Source: Anastatus disparis
Taxonomy: Eukaryota > Arthropoda > Insecta > Hymenoptera > Eupelmidae
Direction of reading: 5' to 3'
Assembly: GCA_017163975.1 (NCBI GenBank)
Contig: JAFFSR010000301.1
Location: forward strand, 1,240,001-1,304,000
DNA length: 64,000 nt
A program made the position numbers and the translations under genes. Below, in pieces: positions 50,406-63,203 of the stretch. Every line of letters begins with the position of its first letter. Within the stretch, counting starts at the first letter, position 1. The notes below the pieces were generated by a model that was given only the letters and a program-made list of their open reading frames with translations, was not told the DNA's origin and did not search any database.

Positions 50406-51617
50406 TCTGGGATAGCTGCAAAATCGAAATGTGGATCAAAAATTACAAAAATATACTTAATATTCAATATTTTTGAATTGTCAATGGCCTTATCGTACAG
50501 TTGAGTATTTCGGACTTATATGATATTAAAGTAAAGATGAAGACCTTTAATTTACTTTTTTTTAAATATTTTCTCTACACAGAGATATCTTCATATAATT
50601 TGATAAAAAATTTGAATCATCAAATTGGTGAATCTGTTAATTTGGATCTATAAATTTTTTTTGCTCTACTTTTGTATAAACATCTCTTAAAAAGTATCTT
50701 CAAATGAAAACTGGAGGTCTTGAATTTTAGTTTATCATTTTGTATATAACAAACTCCAAATTTATGTACAAAACTAAAATTAGCGCAATTGAGCAAATGG
50801 AAAAATTCTATAAAAATACAATTATATTCTGCGATCTTAGATGAATTTAAAAATAATATTCCTCCTCAGATTTTCATGTTGTATGTAATAAAAATACAAA
50901 TAATAAAAATACTTTTAAATGATTTTCGATATTGATTATTTACGTTTCGCCTGCGATAGTTTCATGATTAAGAGACGTTGCATGGTAGAAAAATAAACCA
51001 AATAAATGGAAGGTCAAAGTTGGAATTAAAAAAAAAAAATTAATTTTTTGTATTTTATTTTTGCACTGTTATAGATATTTTTTTGAAAAACTTAATGTAT
51101 CACGGTAATCCGGAACAAGCTTTAAATGCGATGGAAAATAATCTCCAATTTTTTTAGAAATATCGATTAAAGAACTCTTGAATAGCATAAATTATAAATA
51201 TTAACTTAATCTATTTGGCCGTTTTTGAAAGGTCACTTTAAAAATTTCATTTTTCATTAATTTATGGTAATACATATCGCACATATCACAATTAAACGTC
51301 AATAGTAGATAAATGCGCAATTAATTAATATCCTGTAGATAAGGAAACCGAACGGAGACGAATCGATATTGAAAAATTAAAATGAAAAAATTCCAAGTTT
51401 TTTTTATTAACGATAAAGAAATATTTTGCACCTGCTCGTGTCAAATTAAATGTAAATATCAGGAAAAAAAATTTAAGTATTTTATATTTAAAAATGACTA
51501 TTTATGGTTAAAATTATAAGACTATCATGACTTAAAAATTATTATTATTATTATTATAAGAAAAAAATAAAAAAATACAAATATTCCACCTAAATTTTAA
51601 ACAAATTTTTTTAAATT
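50406..51617. repeat. Dispersed repeat copy and AT-rich DNA
   Basis: 50497-51050 is one copy of a repeat whose inverted counterpart is split between 59573-59735 and 62304-62687. It preserves the uninterrupted site (TTGTA|TGTAATAAAA at 50883/50884) of the Helitron insertion. The rest is AT-rich with no gene. Confidence 0.75.
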
Positions 51618-51772
51618 CTATTCATGATCAATTTCGACTTCTTCTTCTTCTCCTGGATCTGTAATCGGAGGACAGTTTAGACAATTGTCACCGGAGCATG
51701 TTCCACATGTCGAGTTACAAAATAATCCTAATTTTCTGCAACTGCAATTAGCACCGCAAGTAGTCGCAAGCT
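51618..51772 (-). pseudogene. C-terminal fragment of a Cys-rich protein
   Basis: About 50 codons ending in TAG (51618-51620). The frame has ATTCGANCSCRKLGLFC, then NSTCGTCSGDNCLNC and an acidic tail EEEEVEIDHE. Regular C-x-C, C-x(6)-C and C-x-x-C spacing suggests a CXC-like zinc-binding tail, as seen at the ends of some transposon-associated arthropod proteins. No upstream coding part is visible because the frame closes with a stop just before 51775. I cannot name the parent gene. Confidence 0.5.
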
Positions 51773-51825
51773 ACATAGTCTCATTTCTTTTCTTCTACCT
51801 GAGTTTATACTTATATGATATATTA

Positions 51826-53338
51826 GTCCAGTAGAATTAGCTCGAAAAACCTTAAAATTTGACTTAATTAGTAACAGGCAACTGAAGTGAAAAATGGGTT
51901 CATTAGGTCAAAAGATAATAAAATTTAGAAAGACCCTCAAAATTCTCTCGCACAACCCCAGATTAAAAAAAGAAACGTTAAATTCGTTGAATATTCAAGG
52001 TCAGAAGCTCTTTTTTAATAATGTCAGGATTTTTATGATAAGAGCAATGTTTGTATTAATTATTAGCGTGTAAAAAAGATAATAATCTAATTTTTTCATA
52101 AAAGAAATGAAACTTATTTATTAGATTATAAAAATAAACATTACAAGTATATAAAAAATGAAAAAAAAATATGCATATATTTTTGTTATTGTTTATAACA
52201 AATTAATTTATTTATATCATTAAACAAGTATAACGACTGTTCATATTATCTCGCGCTACCCCAGATTAAAAAAAGAAACATCAAAATCGGTTAATATTTC
52301 ACTGAGATATAGCAAATTTTTCACATAACAGAAATTTGAAGTAATCGAAAAAATTTTTTCTGTACTTGCGAAAGATGACGCCTTCCTCCCCTCTTCAAAA
52401 AGAATTGAAACTATACATACTTAAAAACAATCTTTTAAGGTTTTAAAAAACTGATTTTAATATCAGAAATGATCTTATATCAAAGTTCAAGTATTAAAGG
52501 ATCTGTCATTAAAATTTCATTCCTTAATCTTTGTAAATAAACAAATGGCGAATTTTTGAAAAAAAAAAAATTATCTCAGCTCCTAATTATCATAGAATAA
52601 CGTTTTTTTTAAATAAGCGTTAAAATTTAAGCAACAAGAATAAAAAAGTTGCATTTAAATATTTTCATTTTTTCATATATAAATTTACAAAACAATTAAG
52701 AAAAAAAATTTTTTTTTTTCGATCGCCATTTAAACAGCGAAAATAATAAAAATGTCAATCAAACTTTTTATTTTCACTAAATATAAGTGTCAAAGAGCAT
52801 AAATGACAATGGTCATTTCTTTCTAAAATGACCGCAATAGGTTCCATTTGAGGCCTACATTTTACCTCTTTTTAGTGAACAAATTGAATATCTCATTAAC
52901 AAATTAATATTTTTTGTTGAAAAAATTATGGGAACTTAAGGGTGATAGAAGGCAACTTTTTACAAAGTTACAAGCAGATAGCTCTTTTTTTTATGGAAAA
53001 AAAAATTATTGAAAATTTAACGATTTTTGACTATATTTTTGCGATTATTTAAATAAATTATTAACGAAATTTAATGTAATAGGGCTTAAACTATTCGTCT
53101 TGAAGACCCTTATAAGTATTATAAATTTCATATACCCTATTAAAAAACGAAAAGAGCTAGATCCAAAAAACATCAATTTTTCACAATTTTTTACATAAAA
53201 ACGTTGTTTAAAAAAATATGCCAGCCCAAATTTTGAGGGTCTTTCTAAATTTTAGTATCTTTTGACCTAATGAACCCATTTTTCACTTCAGTTGCCTGTT
53301 ACTAATTAAGTCATGCAAAAAGTCTAATTCTACTGGAC
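51826..53338. mobile_element. Non-autonomous TA-flanked inverted-repeat element, about 1.5 kb
   Basis: Begins GTCCAGTAGAATTAG and ends CTAATTCTACTGGAC, and the inverted arms continue for more than 100 bp (GTAACAGGCAACTGAAGTG and CCTCAAAATT-type blocks). TA flanks both sides (51824-51825 and 53339-53340). The interior is AT-rich with no transposase. Tc1/mariner-type MITE by target site; assignment tentative. Confidence 0.75.
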
Positions 53339-54754
53339 TATATATATATATATATATATATATCCACTTACAAAATATACATATAAGAACTGAAAAGAAT
53401 AGAAGCTATATACCGTACAGACTCAAAGAAGCTGTAAATATTTATATATATGTATCTAAAATACTCGAAAATAAACGAATTTATGCGCTCCGAAAATTTT
53501 ACCGAAAAAGTACAATTGGTTTTTTTATGATAACTCCGCTGATTTTTAAGCTTTTTAATTGCTCCAAAATGAATTTTGTAGGTAATTGTATCATCTTTAA
53601 GTCATGTAAATATCAATTTTTAAAAAGTTTTATTTTTTGAGATTTTTTAGTTTGAAGGGCCAAAAATCGGTGGTACTTGACTCTAATTACAGAATTCTAA
53701 CACTAATATCTCAGTTGATTTTTATCGGACAAAAATAAAAAAAAAGCAGAATATTCATGAAAAAAAGCTATATTTTTTAATTGTAGTACTTTTTACGTAC
53801 ATCTGTTAATTATTGAGATATTTTAAAAAAAGGATAAATTTTTGAAAAATAAAAAAAAATTTTTTTTTCTATTAACTTGATTTTTTTAAAAAATAAGCAT
53901 CCTAAATTGCTGAAACTACTAGAACACATAGTTGGTACCTAAATAAGATAAACCCTAAAAGGATTTCTTCATATTTCAAAATCTGTCTTAATGACAGTGG
54001 TTTTAATATTAAAATTTTATTGTCAAACTATATAAAATAATTTTATTTTCCTTGTAACTCCTTTAGTTTTTATACTATTGACTTGAAACAAAATTGATTT
54101 GAAAGGTAATCTCAATACCTTCAAAAAATATTATATACATTTTCCTCAAAAAGTATGCCATTTTTCTGTTATTTAACGTTGAATATTGCTCTTAAAGTTT
54201 CAAGCGTAACAGTATTAATATTCAATAATTTATAATTCGTTATGTATTGTATATAAAATAATGATTGAAAATGGAATCGTTTTGTTTTTTTACAAGCTTT
54301 ATTTTTGTTTCTTAGGAGTTTTTTGATGAAATTAAAACTTTTCAAGTTATTTCATGAAAAACCGTCAGAAAACATGCTTTTTTACACTAAAAATCTATGT
54401 TTTCAATCACCTATAACTCGAAAAGTATTCATTTAACAAAAAAACTTATTAAAAACTTTTTGCTTTAAATTGATTTTTACATCGAATTATGTTTTTTTTT
54501 TTCTCACCGCCCTCGAGCAGGAGCGGCTCCCGCCCCCTGGGCAAAAGCGCACATCGGCATTATATAACTTTTGTTTTTGAAGTGATAACTTCTTATGGGA
54601 CGGTGAGTTGCTTAGAAATTCAGACAAAAATTTCAGGTCGTAAATCTTAAATTTTAAGCTCGTAAAACTTAAATATGTAAACAAAAAAAAACTAAGGCCT
54701 GAATATTAGTATGGTAAAAAAAAATACATATAGAAAATGCATGTTCGTTTCATT

Positions 54755-54816
<62 letters not shown>

Positions 54817-55310
54817 GAGGCACACATTTAACTCGTAGGCACGACTAAAGTATACGAAAATGACACCCGAGAACTTTTAGAGTTTTTATGTCGAATCTTT
54901 TTCAATCATAGTTAACCAAAATTTTTAAATAATTTGCAATATAAAATAAAAGATTTATTATTAAATATCTGCATTTCTTACTTCGAGAGCTTCATTGTGA
55001 ATTTTCATTTGCAAAAATCGGTCAATTTTTACATAAATTATGTCAAATAATTAATTATTTCATTTCATGAAAAATCGTCTGATTTCTTTCATTCAAATTT
55101 CTTAAACTTCGTAGATAAGCTCTTACATTGTAATGAAAATTGCTAGTTATGAAATTTTGATTATTGCAAATAAATAAGTTGAAAATATTTACTCGAGTTG
55201 AAAAAAGAAAAGTCATTTAAATAGACTCAGTGAGTACAATGCAGCTATTATACTCACCCTGCGGTGTCAAAGAATATCAGTAAGAGAAAGATAAATATAT
55301 ATATATATAT
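53339..55310. other. AT-rich spacer with microsatellites and a short GC-rich patch
   Basis: AT run at 53339-53362, TG microsatellite at about 54757-54810, AT run at 55295-55310. A GC-rich patch at about 54505-54560 (CTCGAGCAGGAGCGGCTCCC) stands out but matches nothing I recognise. No gene supported. Confidence 0.5.
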
Positions 55311-56120
55311 TGTAACGTTTGGCCTTTTTGCCTCGATTAGATCTTGATGTCGTAGGCGTCAGACTTTTAGAGGGCGCTGCAGATGGTTGATCCTCGGAGG
55401 CCAAAGTTCAAACTTACATACTAAAGTAAACTAACCTTATCAAATTAATAAAATTAATAATAAGAAAAATAAAGAAATAAATTAAAAGAAATTAATCTTC
55501 AAACAGAATGAAATATGAATAATCAAAAAGTAATAATATTAATTAAAAGAATTAATCATAAATAAATGAAACAAAGCTAACCTATCCTTACGTACTAAGT
55601 GATATTGTTTGTGAGAGGAAGCAGGATGGGTACTGCGGACTGGTGATTAAGTTTAAACACGATAATTTTGGGTTTATACTTAAACTATCTTTTTCTTTTA
55701 TATTTATTAATAAAAATAAAAAGAATAACAAAAATAATTACAACGCTGATTAAATAATACTGAATTAAAATTATAATTGTGTGTAATAACGTTTCGCACG
55801 TTGAAAAAGAAAAGAAAAATCTTTAGTTGTCTTCTTGACCGCTAGGTGGCGCCAACTCGTATTTATCGGCTGTAACAAATAAAGCAAAAGAAAAAAATAC
55901 AATGATTAATTATATAACAATATAGACTCGGCGGGAAAATTCGCGACCTACTTTATCGGCGGAGTTCGGCGCGGTCGGTAACGGAGCCAGGTAAAGTAAA
56001 GCAGGAAAGCTAGGATGGTAACCCTCTAAACCATGAGTGGAAAGGAGGGGGGAGACTTTTGGTCGAAGACCAACGGAGGAATCTACCCCGACCAGTGATG
56101 GTGGAGGTAGTAACTAGGAG

Positions 56121-56258
56121 TCAGTGTTGGGCAATCCCACCCTTACACTGACGGATAGATAAGAGACTATGTCGGGCAATCCCACCCTTACATAGCTTAA
56201 GACAGGAGTATAGGAAAGGATAACACCCACTGTGCCGAGCAATCCCACTCTTACACAG
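56121..56258 (+). other. Three potential stem-loops in solo LTR copy 2
   Basis: Stems: TCAGTGT/ACACTGA (56121-56151), CTATGT/ACATAG (56167-56195) and CTGTG/CACAG (56230-56258). All three loops contain GCAATCCCAC[CT]CTT. Stem sequences differ while pairing is kept, and loops are conserved. Confidence 0.75.
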
Positions 56259-56373
56259 AGGAAGGGGAAAGAGTCTCTCTTTTGCTGACTCGGCGGCTCG
56301 TTTATATATGCTACGGAGCTCGCTATTCCAGTTGCGGGAGTAGCGCCTCGTAGCGGCTGAGCGCAAGTACTAA

Positions 56374-56976
56374 CTAGGAGAGTATCACAACTCCGGATCA
56401 CGAATTTGGCTCAAACTGTGCGATAAGTTTCCAAATGTCAAAATATGAAAGGAACAGAAAAGTTACTAGATTTTTAAACGCATATAGTTCCTTAGTATTG
56501 ATAGCAAGAAGCTTAAAACTTTTTTTAAATGAAAGCTGAGCTCAAATCCTTTCGAATTAGTAGTTATAGCATGTCAAAATATTATTTTTTCCCAAAGTTA
56601 TAACGTGATAAACATCGGACCTGATTTTTCTTTTTAAAACATTAATTAATAACAAAAGCTGAAATTAGGTCTAATGTTTATCACGCTATAACTTTGGGAA
56701 AAAATAATATTTTGACATGCTTCAACTACTAATTCGAAAGGATTTGAGCTCAACTTTCAATTAAAAAAAGGTTTAAGCTTCTAGCTATCAATGCTAAGGA
56801 ACTATATGCGTTTAAAAACCTAGTAACTTTTTTAGTGATTTTCTTTAATTGCCTATAAATAGATAAATATTGAGCGTTGGTGTCTAAAATTTTATTTTTT
56901 TTCATATTTTGACATTTGGAAACTTATCACAAAGTTTGAGCAAAATCCGTGATCCGGAGATGTGATACTCTCCTTG
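56374..56976. mobile_element. Foldback element FB-C with TAA target duplication
   Basis: A 603-bp palindrome: starts CTAGGAGAGTATCAC, ends GTGATACTCTCCTTG, with TAA at 56371-56373 and 56977-56979. Subterminal GATCACG/CGTGATC and GATAAGTTTCCAAATGTCAAA/TTTGACATTTGGAAACTTATC match across the arms. Terminal and subterminal sequence is similar to FB-A. Confidence 0.85.
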
Positions 56977-57025
56977 TAAGTCTAGCGCGATTTTTGGATC
57001 GTCGCAATATATATATATATATATA

Positions 57026-58323
57026 TGGGACGTTTCACGTCAACTGACCTAACAAAAAAAAAGAATTCGTCGAAAATCTGTGAAAATGTTCTATTTGATA
57101 CCCAAAATATACAAATAAAATTTTAGAGGTCCAGGTCAAAGGGGTCAGGATTTAAACGTGATGGAATTTTTCGAATTTTCCAAATTTTTTGCTAAATAAA
57201 TATTTTAATGAATTTTTTTCTCACAAACTATCAATTTTTCGTTAAAACTTAATAGAATACTTTTTCTTGGAAATTAGATGTAGAATTCACCTGAATTTTT
57301 GCAAATTATAATATACTAATTTTTATGCTTACTTGATCGATTTAAACATACTATTTAGTATATCTAAAAATCGAGAAGGTTAAATTGGCTTTTTAAAGTC
57401 TTATTTTTTTTATTTTTTTATGAGGAAAAAATATACGAAGCCTCAAGTTGGGCAGCCTCCTCAAAGTTACTTGATTGTGCAAAAATGTCTGACAAAATCG
57501 TTATTTTGGATCAATGATGAGATTCGTGATTTTTTTTCTGAAAAAGTATTGATTTTTGGGACAAATGTATGAAGATGTTTTTTATTGGAAATCATGTGTA
57601 GAATATGAACATATTTTTACAAATTGTAATTTAAGACATCATGAACAATATATACTAAAAATTTAACAAAAAATAAATTTTAAAATTTCAAAATTTCATT
57701 TATAATTTGTAATGTTTAGCAAATAATGGTTTACAAAAATTTACATACATTTTACATACAATTTCCAATAAAAAACATTTTCATACATTTGTCCCAAAAA
57801 TCAATACTTTTTCAGAAAAAAAATCACGAATCTCATCATTGATCCGAAATAACGATTTATTCAGACTTTTTTGCACAATTAAGTAACTTTGAGAAGGCTG
57901 ACCAACTGGAGGCTTCGTATATTTTTTCCTCATAAAAAAACAAAAAAAATAAGACTTTGAAAAGCCAATTTAACCTGCTCGATTTTTAGATATACTAAGT
58001 AGTATGTTTAAATCGATCAAGTAAGCATAAAAATCAGTATATTATAATTTGCAAAAATTCAGGTGAATTCTACATCTAATTTCCAAAAAAAAGTATTCTA
58101 TTAAGTTTCAACGAAAAATTGATAGTTTGTGAGGAAAAAATTTATTAAAATATTTATTTAGCAAAAAATTTGGAAAATTCGAAAAATTCCATCACGTTTA
58201 AATCCTGACCCCTTTGACCTGGACCTCTAAAATTTTTTTTGTATATTTTGGGTATCAAATAAAACATTTTCACAGATTTTCTACGAATTCTATTTTTTTG
58301 TTAGGTGAGTTGACGTGAAACGT

Positions 58324-58325
<2 letters not shown>
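57026..58325. mobile_element. Large palindromic element, 1.3 kb, in AT microsatellite
   Basis: GGACGTTTCACGTCAACTGACC at the left end and its inverse GTTGACGTGAAACGTCC at the right. Arms of more than 600 bp match almost throughout and meet near 57690. Both sides are (TA)n, so TA target duplication is likely. Non-coding. Confidence 0.85.
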
Positions 58326-58382
<57 letters not shown>

Positions 58383-59213
58383 CATCGCCTCTAACGAAAC
58401 AAATTTCAATTCTCAGTCGAAAACTAGCACGATTCACTTTTGCGGCGAAGAGTAGCACAATTCGCACCCTTTGCCGCTAAGAGTAATTCAAATTGTCCTG
58501 CGAAAAATAGCACATCTTAAAGTTGTCCCTTGAACAATAATACATGTTAGTGATACCTTGCGATGACTAAATAGCCAAATGTGCTAGTTTTCGCGGCTGC
58601 TTTTCAAATGCCCTACTTTTTGTTAGAGCCGACTGCAATTTTTGCAAGATTCTTAGATAATATACAATGTAAAAATTGTATTTCTTATTATTGCTACCAT
58701 AAATCAATTGTTACGCTTATAGAATCTAATGATGATAGTGAGAATGTAGATGAACCAAGTGTTAATATTCATGAATATTAATTATTTTAATTAAATGATT
58801 TTTTGTGAATAACTACAAATTTATATTTAATATTGATTTCAATTTGTACATCAAAAATATAATTAAATAACTATTCATCAGTAATCTTTGAGTCTTAATA
58901 TTTTTTAAGATCACTATATTTATAATAATAATATTTAAGTAACAGTACATTTAAAAAAAAATTTTACACCCAATAATTTCAACCTACAATAATTAAAGTT
59001 ATCACTTCTGTCGGCCAGTCCCACGACTGCCACATTTTTTTTGGACTATTCTTTACCTACTGACAAATTTTCATGTTAATCCATCCTAACCGACAAAATT
59101 TCAAGCTGAAATGCTTCAATGACTGGACTAATAGCTTTTGACGAAGATTTTGTAGAAAATCATTCCCCTACAGTCCAGTAGGAGGACCTTACTCGGTCGA
59201 GGACTATAAAGGG
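58326..59213. other. AT microsatellite and decayed repeats, no gene
   Basis: (TA)n at about 58327-58378. From 58380 to 58610 loosely repeated blocks such as CGAAAACTAGCAC, GAAGAGTAGCAC and GAAAAATAGCAC. An ORF at 58581-58781 has no recognisable features. A GTCGGCCAGTCCC region follows at about 59010. Confidence 0.45.
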
Positions 59214-59543
59214 TGTCCCATTTTAATGTATCACCCCTGATATCTCTTCAAATATCCAATTTCACGATAAATGTTCAGACACTAAATATTTCTTTCGAAG
59301 GTATTTAAAAAAAAACATATTTCGTATAAAATATACGTATTTTTTTCAGAGAATCCGACTATGAAATAAAAATAATAAGTTGCCATTAAAAAAAACCAAA
59401 CATGACCTTAAAAATGCTTTTCAAGGTCAATGACAAGGTCATTTTTGAATGGCCCCTCCAAGTTCTACAACTTTTGTCTGAAACATGTTTCGTGAAAATG
59501 CATATCTAAAGAGATATCAGGGGTGATAGATTAAAATGGGACA
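59214..59543. repeat. MITE with long terminal inverted repeats
   Basis: TGTCCCATTTTAATGTATCA, CCCCTGATATCTCTT and the near-exact inverse at 59505-59543. About 330 bp, non-coding. Confidence 0.8.
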
Positions 59544-59572
59544 TAAAATAAAGAAGACGGAAATAAAGAACA

Positions 59573-59735
59573 AAAAATTAATTTTTTTTTTACTTCCAAC
59601 TTTGACCTGCCATTTATTTGGTTTATTTTTCTACGATGCAACGTCTCGTATTCATGAAATTATCGCAAGCGAAACGTAAATAATCAATATCGAAAATCAT
59701 TTAAAAGTATTTTTATTGTTTGTATTTTTATTACA
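59573..59735 (-). repeat. Inverted copy of the 50.9-kb repeat, first part
   Basis: Inverse of about 50884-51050 (AAAATAAACCAAATAAATGG, GTAAATAATCAATATCGAAA). Its continuation is displaced to 62304 by a Helitron. Confidence 0.85.
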
Positions 59736-62303
59736 CTAGCTACATTCATGCGCGCGAAGCGCGCAACAAATTTATACTCCAGGGTCAACTATGGATATAA
59801 TAACATCTATAAACATGATAAGTAATTTTAATAAACGAAATTATTTTAGTAGCAATTTTATTGTTTTTAAAAAAATGATGAGTGGTCATCTATCAAAAAT
59901 TAATTTTAAATAAAAACTAAAATTATGAACCTTAAAATCAAACAGTACAAAGTGCCTTTAATATGTCATCGAAAAATAAAAAAATTAAATTAAAAGAAAT
60001 TTTTAATATAATTTTTTACATACATGATTTTCAATATTTATATTAGTTATTTGGCATGTAGGATACAAGATCAAACTCTAAATATCGCAGCATACAACTG
60101 ACCATGATCAAAAACTTCTCTTCATCAATCAATAATTATATTATTCTTCTGAGCAGCTAACAGCTAAAAATTTTTTTAAGGAACTGAATAAACTAATAGC
60201 AGTATCTGTTTCAATTTTTTTTTATTTACAACATATAAGTGATTTGAAACATTATAGAGACAAATATGCGTTGGTTACACACTGTAAAAATTCTGGCCAT
60301 AGCTTTGATATACAAACATATTAGACATTGAATGCAACTATCAAAAAAGATTGCTATCAGAAATGATACATATTAAAAAATATGAAAATTAATATTAAAA
60401 AGTAATTAATTTTTTTGATAAAACGGTTTCAAGAATAAATTATTTACAATATAACGCAATAATTGTTAAATTAAATTAAATATAATTAAATCAAATTCAT
60501 TTATGTGAATCAAAATCTTGAATCAAATACCAAGTACATAAAGGAACACGCTTGCTAGTCACTTTCTACAAACGTAACTCACCTAAATTACCTATGTTAA
60601 AGATTTGTATAACCAAAGAAGATAGACGCTTATAGAAGGATTCTTCTGGGTTACATTTTTCGTCCGAAAGCCTGGGTAACACTTCAACATTAATTGTATA
60701 TCTATACATATGAAAAATGTGCTATATATATGATATATATAGATATAAAAATACATGGGATTTGATAGCATCCCCAAGTAGCTGGGTAACAGAAATAACT
60801 CATTTTTGGCAGAAATTTCCCATTTAAGAGTACGCTTCTATCAGCGTCTATATTCGTTGGAATAACTTATACTTCATACTGTCACGTAGATCATGACGAC
60901 GCATATTAGATTGCGAAAATTTTTATAGAAATATCTATTATTATATATTTTTATAAAACAAAAATAGTTTGACAGTTATGTAATACCACATGTTTAATAC
61001 TTGTAAGTTTCATTTTTTATTTTTATTGTTACGCCTAAAATGTATTGTTTTAGGTGATGTTTTTTAATGTATTGTTGATGAATTTAGAAATTTTTAATCA
61101 TTAAGAAACTGTTGTCAATTGTTATTAAATTTTATGTTTTAGCACCTGAAGAGGCCTCTCTAAAAAATAGAGGAGAAAAGTCGTTTTTTCTCTTATAGAA
61201 CTAAAGAAAAATTGAAACAGCTGCTGCTATTAATTTATTCACAGTTAGAAATATTAAAGACAAAGTCTGTTAAAACCAGTTAACAGACAAAAATGTGTGT
61301 TACTTTAACAGACAAAATGTCTTTAAAGGATTTAACAAACAAATGTCTGTTAAAATTTTACTTATAAATTACAGACATTGTCTGTCAATGTACTAAAACT
61401 TTTTTTGGTCTTGTTTTCCGTACACATACATACACGTTTTATATTGTTTTATTTTTTTAAATTCACGTTTAAATTAATAAATGTACAAGAACTCAAGAAA
61501 TATTAAAAAGAACGTTTTTTATTATATCTTACACAATATTATATTCGTTTATAATATGATATTCATTGTCTAATGAATAGCTTTCGTGACATTTACAATG
61601 ATATAATTTTAATAATTATTAACAATTTTTATAAACAAATTATAATAATGCGTTTTTTCGAAAAAAAAAAAAATTATGATATTTTTTAGGTCATTTTGGG
61701 TAAAAAAGGTTCTCATGAACATATTGCTAAAATGAACTGAATCGGCAAAAAAAAAATCGCAGTTTGAAAAAACGCGATTTTTCAAAACTTTGACAGCCTA
61801 TAGCTCAGCTTCTACTGATTTCATTTCAACTCACAATAGCTTAAATTGTTTGTTAAAATATAAACTTAAAGATTACAGTAGTTACCCTACTAAAAAATCT
61901 CAGGTGAGAAATCACCTGATTTCTCATGTGATTAATCATGCCAAAATCTCATGTGATGATTTTTTTTGGTTTTTACACGTTTCAAACCATGCTTAGTCAA
62001 TTGCGAACTATTTTTGAAAAATTTTCACCTTGCTTGTGCTCATAGTTATATATTTTATCTTTAAACTATACATTGGTTATATACATAAATAATATTGCTT
62101 GGTTTAAAATAAAATATTCTTATTCTATTTTAATTGAGTTACTTTTATTATATTTAAAAAACAATGCCTAGAAATTAATTTTTATTTATTTAAAAAATCT
62201 AAACCCTTTAAAATTTAATTTTTGGCACTATTCTATATCGACCAATCAGGATTCGATCTTTAGATGCTTCAACATGGCGGCTCATCATTTTTTTAAGAAG
62301 GGA
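59736..62303 (-). mobile_element. Non-autonomous Helitron, 2,568 bp
   Basis: On the minus strand the 5' end is A|TCCCTTCTTAAAAAAATG and the 3' end is GCGCGCTTCGCGCGC hairpin, ATGAATGTAG, then CTAG|T, which is textbook Helitron structure. No target duplication. Flanks join to the uninterrupted sequence at 50883/50884. The interior is AT-rich with short repeats such as AACAGACAAAAATGT (about 61280) and no Rep or helicase. Confidence 0.85.
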
Positions 62304-62687
62304 TACAGCATGAAAATCTGAAGAGGAATATTATTTTTAAATTCATCTAAGATCACCGAATATAATTGTATTTTCATAGAATTTTTCCATTTGCTCAGTT
62401 GCGCTCATTTTAGTTTTGTACGTAAATTTGGAGTTTGTTATATACAAAATGATAAACTAAAATTCAAGACCTTCAGTTTTCATTTGAAGATACTTTTTAA
62501 GAGATGTTTATACAAAAGTAGAACAAAAAAAATTTATAGATCCAAATTAACAGATTCACCAATTTGAAGATTCAAATTTTTTATCAAATCATATGAAGAT
62601 ATCTCTGTATAGCGAAAATATTTAAAAAAAAGTAAACTAAAGGTCTTCATTTTTACTTTAATATCATATAAGTGCGAAATATTCAAC
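62304..62687 (-). repeat. Inverted copy of the 50.5-kb repeat, second part
   Basis: Inverse of about 50497-50883 (ATTTTTCCATTTGCTCA, CAAAATGATAAACTAAAATTC). Continues the repeat interrupted by the Helitron. Confidence 0.85.
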
Positions 62688-62970
62688 TATATGATACGGG
62701 TCTAAAATTAGTAGTTACAATTAAAACGAAATAAAAACCTTTTTGTTAGTAAACTACCACCCGATCATTTAGTAATAATTTATCTTATGGTTTGTGTTAA
62801 TATAAAAAGAATCATCAGGAAATTTTTATTTTAATTAAAAATAGATTATAAATAGTTAATTTAATTTTCTAATAACAAAAAGTTCTGGAACGTGAAGATT
62901 TTTTTTCACTTAAATTTGAATCAAAAGCGCGCTATGGACAAGTTCCTGCGCACCAGCCTCGAACGCACTT

Positions 62971-63203
62971 CGAGCATATACTACTGGAGGAAGCCTCCGA
63001 ATGGCAGCAAGCGTTACAAGGCGAAGAGAGAGAAAGCCTCTATTTTGGTACGTGCTGTCTCTCTCTAGCCTGATTTGATTGGCTGCTTCTGTTCCCCACT
63101 AAGAAAGTGAGAGAGATAGCACGTACCAAAATAGAGGCTTTTTCTCTCTTCGCCTTGTAACGCAGTTAATAGCTGGGAGGCTTCCTCCAGTAGTATATGC
63201 TCG
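62971..63203. repeat. Foldback element, about 230 bp
   Basis: CGAGCATATACTACTGGAGG and its inverse at the right end, with inner arms GCACGTACCAAAATAGAGGC and GGCGAAGAGAG. Central loop of about 40 bp. Non-coding. Confidence 0.8.

Larger units (their letters stand above)
55311..57006 (+). mobile_element. Solo LTR, copy 2, with nested foldback
   Basis: Starts TGTAACGTTTGGCC and ends GATCGTCGCA, as in copy 1 at 28831-30696. Inserted in an AT microsatellite, so ATAT lies on both sides. Without the foldback at 56374-56976 it is about 1.09 kb. Shared internal blocks include GATGTCG-AGGCGTCAGACTTT, GCCAAAGTTCA, GGTGGAGGTA and GCCTCGTAGCGGCTGAGC. No internal coding region. Confidence 0.75.

Noticed and set aside
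56114..56401. Minus-strand ORF with repeated VRVGLP words
   Set aside because: It is the complement of the three LTR hairpins; the repetition is explained by them.
58581..58781. 66-codon ORF with a few Cys and acidic tail
   Set aside because: No homology recognised, overlaps decayed repeats.
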